Part shown: piece by piece, positions 58,901-64,000 of the stretch
Layout: every line of letters begins with the position of its first letter
Numbering within the stretch: position 1 is the first letter of the stretch
Assembly: GCF_003672135.1 (NCBI RefSeq)
Contig: NC_039511.1
Span: 13,666,464 to 13,730,463, forward strand
Origin: Ooceraea biroi
Lineage: Eukaryota > Arthropoda > Insecta > Hymenoptera > Formicidae
Direction: 5' to 3'
DNA: 64,000 bases
Position numbers and translations under genes: made by a program
Notes under the pieces: model-generated
Seen by the model: the letters and a program-made list of their open reading frames with translations, nothing else
Database searches by the model: none
What the model was told of the DNA's origin: nothing

Positions 58901-60995
58901 ACAGAAGTTGCCGCGCGAGTGGTTCAAGCTGATCTGAGAATGCAAAAGGCGTACGGTGAACAGCACCTGGCAGTAACCACCTCCACCGCATCGCGCGCCT
59001 GGAAGTGGTAACGCTGGCGGTGGGTAGTGGCGCCATTCCTTCACTTCTTTAAACGTATCGATAGCTAGTGCTGACCCTTCTATCCGCTTCCGGTCAAGTT
59101 GATACGCGCCGTCGCAATAAAAATGCCATACACACGCGCACACACACGCGCGCGTGCATATGATGCATACAAATGTAGATCAATTATAATCGAATCAGTC
59201 TGGTAGAAACTTGGTCGTAATCACGAAAAACTCGCGTGAATATTCCTTCTAACGTGTCATGCGATGTCGATGATAAAACACGAAGTATAATAGTACAACC
59301 ATAATCCCGACTGGACGTTTGAGGATTTGTGATCCTCGTAAACCTGTTCCGACATTCTAAACTACACGGAGCACAAAAACCGCTAACAAAAAGGGATGTT
59401 CAAAAAGATTTCTTCAAAAAATATACCTGCTGTGACAATTTCTAAATTTAAACCGAAAAGGTCACGGCGAAGAAAACTTCACCGCATTTTCCGCCTAGCT
59501 TACGCAACGCATCGATTCTTTCGGCTCGATCGTTTTTCTTCCGCTTCCTTAAACATTGCCTCATAAAAATGCACGAAAATAATTATATAGGATTATTGAT
59601 ATCAATGATAATTTATGCAGAAATAGTTGATAGGGCTATGATCATTACAGTTGTTAAAATATTATACTTATTCGCACTTTATCATAATGGTTTTCTTTGT
59701 AGCAATATGTAAATCGAAAAAAGGCCTTGATGAGAGTCCTTGCTGGACTACCGGGTTGTGAAATCATCTGAAGGACCGTATTAAATCTCTTATGATTTCC
59801 GTGTGACCAAGGTCAGCCCGTGTTCGATAGTTCCTACGTAGCTTTGTGCACGTATGATTGTGTGCGATCTCACTTCATTGCATCCACGCACATTCACTCG
59901 CTGATCAAGTTGCACCGCGCATGTGCGACTTTGATACTCTCGGATTTAAGACGTTTCAGATTTAAATCTGCCTCTTATTTATGTTACCTGTGGATCTGGC
60001 AACATTTAAAAATTAATTTCGTCTTAAGAGTGGATTTGTTTTATTCTTTCTTCATAACTTATTCATTCTTGATATATCATACGTTTCTATATACCACCCA
60101 AGCTTTAATTAGAATCTATTAATTATTCCAAATTCTTCACCTTTTAATCGTAAATTAATCAGTTCGCAATAAAATGAATTTTTTCAACTAAACTAAAAAT
60201 TGAAGAAATATATCAAAGTCGCTCAAAACTGCGGCACTTTTGATTGCTCATATGGATCATCAGATCATTCTACTCAGCCGCTTCGATTCATAGGATCTTA
60301 TTACAGTGAGATTTAAACCGACGACGGCTGAATAGAATCACTGTGTGTATAATATGCGTTGATACTCACCTTGCACCCCTCGCAAGAATGCACTCCATAG
60401 TGAAAACCGGATGCTTTGTCACCGCAGACCCGACATAGCACCGTGGTCCCATCGAACTCTGAAACAAGCGAGAAAAGCGCGTTCGTTAATGCAGGTCGTA
60501 ACGATATCCTCTTCCGCGGGTTCCTCTCCACGTGCTGCGAAGCGCCGCAAGAGAAAGGTGGGAGGGAAAGAAGAACACTTTCTCCTCTCTCGTGCGTACG
60601 GCGGGTTACAGCATCGCCGTATTACAACTTTCTGCTTTCACCCGCCATCGCCGCTCGCGATCCCACCCGCCTCACGTTCGCGCAATGATATTAAGCTGTC
60701 CGACCTACGCGACGCGACTATCGCCGTTGAAAAATTAATCGAGCAATTTCGTACCTATATTGAGCTCGGGCTCGGGTTTGGCGGAGGAGACGGTCGAATC
60801 CATCGTAGGCATGTTAGGACTAAGACGATGAGTTGCTAATTGCGCCACGTGATACGAACTAGGCACGCCCCGAGTGGACGTACGCTGCACGTTGGGCTCG
60901 CGAGAATCACGCGAGGACACGCTGGGAATCAGCGCCTCGAACGCGGTTGACGTGGCCAGCGTGTCCCGCGCGCTACTGTCCGCCGTAAGGATCAT
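47173..60995 (-). CDS. E75: Nuclear receptor E75, isoform A (891 aa, five coding exons)
   Basis: Ecdysone-induced orphan nuclear receptor of the NR1D (Rev-erb) group. In insects it acts in the nucleus in the moulting cascade, represses HR3, and binds haem/NO. Coding exons on the minus strand: 60995-60755, 60458-60370, 52797-52653, 49793-49552 and 49131-47173, all with GT-AG borders and compatible phases. The DNA-binding domain is at about residues 89-156: zinc-finger Cys 89, 92, 106, 109 and 126, 132, 142, 145, with P-box EGCKG. The LBD is at about 239-430, with the AKRIPGF...DD..TLLKAG signature. C241 (in a Cys-Pro) and H424 occupy the positions expected for haem ligands. A poly-Gln, Ser/Pro-rich F domain fills the rest and ends with PLNLS (863-867), which looks like a CtBP-binding motif. 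Start: ATG 60995, giving MILTADSS, like the known E75A N-terminus. Confidence 0.96.
49132..49551 (-). other. E75 intron 4 with pentamer microsatellite
   Basis: A 420-bp intron. A (GAGGC/GAGAC)n tract occupies 49243-49333, close to the acceptor. The repeat keeps plus-strand frames open and creates a spurious 318-codon antisense ORF. Confidence 0.9.
49243..49333. repeat. (GAGRC)n pentanucleotide repeat
   Basis: About 18 copies of GAGGC or GAGAC, arranged in blocks: GGC-type at both ends and AC-type in the centre. It lies in E75 intron 4, about 110 bp upstream of the last-exon acceptor on the minus strand. Confidence 0.95.
49552..49793 (-). CDS. E75: E75 exon: hinge and start of LBD
   Basis: A 242-bp exon from acceptor CTGATTACAG to donor TTG|GTAAATAAG. 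It encodes AVRFGRVPKREKARIL, the basic C-terminal extension of the DNA-binding domain (monomer binding to A/T-rich-flanked half-sites in this group), then a charged hinge with an EDEQRLLATVVRAH helix. It ends NYTACPPTL in phase 0. Confidence 0.97.
49794..52652 (-). other. E75 intron 3, CpG-rich
   Basis: A 2.9-kb intron, GC-rich from 49800 to 51900, where many antisense and alternate-frame ORFs are open by composition only. It could hold the first exon of an E75D-type isoform (phase-1 donor needed), but I could not identify one. EcRE-like palindromes are at 52138-52150 and 52360-52370. Confidence 0.6.
52138..52370. promoter_or_regulatory. Two EcRE-like motifs in E75 intron 3
   Basis: GGGTCAATGATCC (52138-52150) has one deviation from RGKTCANTGAMCY. 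GGTCAATGACC (52360-52370) is a perfect IR-1 palindrome. Both lie 280-520 bp downstream of the second zinc-finger exon. Motif evidence only. Confidence 0.4.
52653..52797 (-). CDS. E75: E75 exon: second zinc finger
   Basis: A 145-bp exon encoding GFFRRSIQQ to GMSRD: second C4 finger plus the start of the T/A-box extension. Acceptor GATTCGCAG lacks a long pyrimidine tract, probably because the same bases are coding in the E75B-type transcript. Donor: GATG|GTGAGTTTT. The finger residues are of the strictly conserved E75/Rev-erb type. Confidence 0.98.
52915..60369 (-). other. E75 intron 2 with E75B-type 5' region
   Basis: The part next to 52914 (about 52900-55800) is CpG-rich and is expected to contain the promoter of the E75B-type transcript; no TATA box with proper spacing was found. 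A CG-rich microsatellite is at 53482-53498 and a G-run at about 55675-55685. A mariner-type MITE is at 56363-56561. The remainder is AT-rich. ORFs of up to 150 codons (for example 55361-55813) show no domain. Confidence 0.5.
56363..56561. mobile_element. Mariner-type MITE (199 bp) in E75 intron 2
   Basis: The left end TTCGGTCAGTCAAAAAGTTT and the right end read inward (TTGAGTCAGTCAAAAAGCGT) share an inverted repeat of about 25 bp ending GGTTC. TA is present on both flanks (56361-56362 and 56562-56563). There is no transposase. Its insertion is intronic and away from splice sites. Confidence 0.8.
60370..60458 (-). CDS. E75: E75 exon: first zinc finger
   Basis: An 89-bp exon between acceptor TTGTTTCAG and donor AAG|GTGAGTATC. 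It encodes the first C4 zinc finger (CRVCGDKASGFHYGVHSCEGCK; four Cys, two in the P-box helix). The exon border falls right after the finger, at the position typical for this gene. The intron to exon A is only 296 bp; the next one is 7.6 kb. Confidence 0.98.
60755..60995 (-). CDS. E75: E75A-specific first coding exon
   Basis: It encodes 80 residues plus one base, ending PEPELNI and then G|GTACGAAAT. The last G combines with AG of the next exon to make the Glu before FDGTT. The block MDSTVSSAKPEPELNI just before the DNA-binding domain and the initial MILTADSS are hallmarks of isoform A in insects. The rest (about residues 9-60) is a Ser/Thr/Arg-rich, probably unstructured A/B domain. It is much shorter than in Drosophila, where this exon carries long poly-Gln stretches. 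The donor GTACGA is slightly non-consensus. Confidence 0.93.
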
Positions 60996-61100
60996 GTTTC
61001 GCTGAGGAGGGTCTCCACCGTAAAAGTGTTCTCTTGCCGGATAGGAGCTGCAACCACTCGCTCATGGCATTGCACAGGGAATGATTAGGTCCACGTTCAT
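60973..61100 (-). promoter_or_regulatory. Two upstream ORFs in the E75A leader
   Basis: uORF1 (61100-61062) has 12 codons and a TGA. uORF2 (61065-60973) has 30 codons, starts within the end of uORF1 and overlaps the E75A start codon in another frame. Ribosomes translating uORF2 would pass the E75A ATG, which suggests translational dampening of isoform A. It depends on the predicted start site at 61155. Confidence 0.5.
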
Positions 61101-61152
61101 GAGTAATCGGGCCACTGACTCGCGAAACCTCGTTCCCACTGTCACCACGTTC

Positions 61153-61186
61153 ACTGATCGATCACCAATAAATACGAAGCTTTATA
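61153..61186 (-). promoter_or_regulatory. E75A core promoter (TATA plus Inr)
   Basis: On the minus strand TATAAA (61186-61181) precedes TCAGT (61157-61153). Taking the A of TCAGT (61155) as +1, the TATA box begins at -31, the canonical arthropod arrangement. The resulting 5' leader is 160 nt to the E75A ATG without an intron. It is prediction by motif spacing and position. Confidence 0.65.
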
Positions 61187-64000
61187 CATACGCGAGCACG
61201 AGCGCGAGAACTCTCCAAGCACCGAAGCACGCTTCAAAATCGACGCGTTCTGCGAAACCGTGCAGAGATGTCACGGCCAAGTGCAGCGAACCTCGCGGCA
61301 AACGCGACGAAGTGGCAAGTGATAACCGACTGTGAACGGACGGTAGCCTGAAGAGAGAGTGAAAGTAAGTCTTCGCTCGAGGGAGGTTCGCGTTGGTCTG
61401 ACTCGAGTTCGGCGCTGCCGAGTGTCGGTTACCTGGGGGCCGTGCAGCCCTTACTCGGCACTCTGAGTAACTCGAAGGTGGAGGGGAGGGATTGATGTGC
61501 CTGCTTGCCTGCCAGGCTATCAGGCTGCCTCGACCATCCACGATGTCTACGCCCTGGCTACCTAGTATGTAGTAGAGGACACACAACACATTGCTTCGTA
61601 CGTCCTCTTACAGGGCCCCCCGAGAGAGTTCATCGTATTTTCAATGCTGGAGGTCACTGACAAGTTGCTGTGGGCCCGTGCTAATCCGTCGCAGCCGTGA
61701 CGGGCCCGACCAATCGGCCGTCGGCTCGCCGGGCCCCGCAGTCGCGCGATTGGCTCGGCACTCTCCCTACTACCTCTGCTGCGGCTGGCCGGGGTCTCCT
61801 TCCTCCCGTTCGATGAAGTTCATCGGCCGAAACCTTGACTGAATTACCCCGCAGCGGCGGCCAAGGCCATGTGCTCTCTCGCTCGAGCCAACCGTCAGTG
61901 TAGTGATTGTCGCGTGTTGTTCTCCTCTTTTTCTCTTTCTCGTTTTTTCTCTTTTTCCTTCTCTTCCTCTTGGCGACTCGGTGTCTCTCTATTGGTCTCA
62001 CTCTTTCTGTATTCTCTCTTTTAATACGTTCTCTCTCATTCGCTCTTTCACTGTGTTTCTATATTGCGAGTATTCCTCTCTTCTGCTTTATCTTTCCTCC
62101 TTTTTTTGCCATTAGTAGACTATGTAAGGCTTTTCCTCTTTTCTTATGGTGTACGATGTTTCCTCATAATTTCCTACTCTTGCGGAAAATGTCAATCCGC
62201 TTAAAGATTTGCACTATGACCTTCGTGGTGAATCCAAAAGATTATTTCTTATGATTTGTAGTTGATGGAAATGCAAATCGCAAAAGCCAATTTTATTTCA
62301 AAATTTTTCATTAAAATACTAGGTATTCATAAACTGAAAGCTGATTGCCACGTGTACGTTTGCGCGAAAAATGTGATGACGATCCGACATACTCGCTGAT
62401 TCGGTTGACACGAGAGATTAAGCTGCTGTTGACATTCTAATATAAATTATACTCAGTGTCCCGATTGCATTCTCGCGGCTTCTCATCGAGTTCTTACCAT
62501 AGCCGTGTCGAATTACTGCTGATAGAGAGAGAACTGGATATTAAACCACTCAGTTATCAAATCTCTTAAAATATGCGACAAGAATGGAAAAATTTTGTGT
62601 AAATATTGAAATATTATATTAATACTAATAAGATGTATTTTTTATTAAATTTGTAGGTGCTCCTTTTATAACGAAGGTTTTGTGAAAGTATTGTTTAATT
62701 AAAAGTCTTCAATGTTGCTTGTAATTTGTTAATATAATTAATTTCTAATGTAAGTTATCATTCAAGAAGAAAGTAACAGGATTGTTGTAAAATTAACAAT
62801 ATTATATAAATAAAACAAAAAAAATGTTATTTTATCTTTTAAAATAATATTTTACATAATTTCTATTATAATTGTACAAGAAGTTATATAATATAAAAAT
62901 AAGGAAAAAAGTCAAAGTAAAAGTGAGTAACGCTAAATATCTACGATTCTATTGTTTTTACAAATTTCTGTATTCACAAATCTTCACCGAATTCCAGAAA
63001 TCACTTAGATGTATTATATGTTCGTGCGAAACAATTCCTTAATTAATCTTTACTTAATTTTCACTATAAATCGTCTCTTTGTGAGACAGATTTACGCACA
63101 TAGTTTGCTGAAACATTTCTTCACGCTCTTTTACTGGACTACGAACTCGAACAGACCTCGAATGTAATGGCCGCGACGATGGAGGTCAGACGACGGCGTT
63201 TCCTTGAAATCGGGTAGCGACCTGCAGCTACGCACATTTATATGCAATGAATACACCATGACCCTCACATCTATTTTTAATCGATCGTACTATAAAGCTA
63301 CCACACGTGTCGTTATCGCGCTCGAAACACCGTATCGGGACATATGAAATTATCAGACGTGAAATATTCTGAAAGTTTACAAGAAAATTTGAGAAAATTC
63401 TATTTGAAAAATACTAATGTAAAGGAATTTTATAAACGAATAAAAAACGTTGCAATGATCACATACGATTTTTTAAAAATATATGCGGATAATGATATAC
63501 TCGATTTTTGTAAAAAAAAATAACTCAAACGATAAATAAGTCTTGCGACACTGGATGAACATTAATTACATCGCATTCATAAAGCTGTGGGCGATTATCT
63601 TCATTGATTGATTATCATGTTTGAATTACTTGATTTTCCGCTTTCGTGCACGTTCAATGAATTTAGTTATTATATAAGTGAAATTATCGACGTATATGTA
63701 TATCGAAACGGTCTGCGAGTCTTTCTTCTCGCTATAATGAAACAGCAACGTGCAGTGATGCATGTGAAGAAGCCGAAGATAAAAATGTAACAAGCAGAAG
63801 CGTAATTAGAGGTTGCTTCTCCGCGGTGAGCAAGGCTGCATTGTCTACCGTCTGTGTCCTTGGCATTGAGCGACCGGTCGCCGACTTCATCGCTGGCTTC
63901 ACCTTCATCAAGACTCTTAGCTTTCTCAGCCTTCAGCGGAACTTTGTTATTGGATAATTACGAACATCAAAGATTCCGCACACTATCTCGAGCTGATTCA
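61187..64000. other. Upstream region of E75A
   Basis: GC-rich 5' region to about 61900, then pyrimidine-rich (61910-62110), then AT-rich. No exon was identified with confidence. An E75C-type first exon, if present, is probably beyond the right edge. A short protein-like open stretch on the minus strand at about 63790-63950 is mentioned under findings. Confidence 0.45.
61639..61663. promoter_or_regulatory. EcRE-like element upstream of E75A
   Basis: AGGTCACTGACAA (61651-61663) matches RGKTCANTGAMCY at 11 of 13 positions. Immediately beside it TTTTCAATGCTGG (61638-61650) contains the TTCAATGC core found in the hsp27 EcRE. They lie about 0.5 kb upstream of the predicted E75A start, fitting a primary ecdysone-response gene. 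Confidence 0.4.

Overview
The window looks like nuclear DNA of an insect. The base is AT-rich intergenic sequence with GC/CpG-rich islands, spliceosomal introns (GT...AG), two eukaryotic tRNA-Val genes, mariner and hAT-type DNA transposons, and one clearly recognisable gene: the ecdysone-induced nuclear receptor E75 (Eip75B, NR1D3), on the minus strand between 47173 and 60995. The E75 C-terminal domain and the mariner-rich repeat set would suit a hymenopteran, possibly an ant, but that is inference; insect is secure.

E75 layout (minus strand, read from right to left). A TATA box plus an initiator at 61186-61153, with exact canonical spacing, lead into a short 5' leader with two upstream ORFs. 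The E75A-specific first exon follows (60995-60755), then the first zinc-finger exon (60458-60370). A 7.6 kb intron holds an internal start for an E75B-type isoform (ATG at 52914) that reads straight into the second zinc-finger exon (52797-52653). The hinge/LBD exon (49793-49552) and the large last exon (49131-47173: rest of the LBD, poly-Q and Ser/Pro-rich F domain) complete the gene. All junctions keep phase and give 891 aa (E75A) and 820 aa (E75B-type). The 3'UTR probably runs to about 45.1 kb. Promoters for other isoforms (E75C, E75D) were not identified; E75C is likely beyond the right edge.

From 1 to 45 kb I found no convincing protein-coding gene. This region holds a convergent identical pair of tRNA-Val(CAC) genes (6.3-6.6 kb); a 495-bp hAT-type MITE with a perfect 8-bp target duplication (2.2-2.7 kb); several mariner elements or relics (7.0, 14.8-15.4, 18.5-19.9, 21.5-22.7 kb, and a 199-bp MITE in the E75 intron at 56.4 kb); a nearly perfect 583-bp palindromic element (17.95-18.54 kb) with a chimeric relative at 14.1-14.75 kb; and small foldback MITEs at 9.7, 13.4, 30.0 and 31.2-31.6 kb, the last being a nested pair.

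The most unusual structure is a pair of TTAA-bounded foldback elements in opposite orientation (26020-28351 and 40695-43474). Each contains a head-to-tail array of about 410-bp units, five in one and six in the other. Sequence variants alternate between units, as if the arrays grew by duplicating two-unit blocks separately at each locus. Candidate ecdysone response elements lie about 0.5 kb upstream of the E75A promoter, in the third intron, and in a 170-bp cluster at 34.3-34.5 kb.
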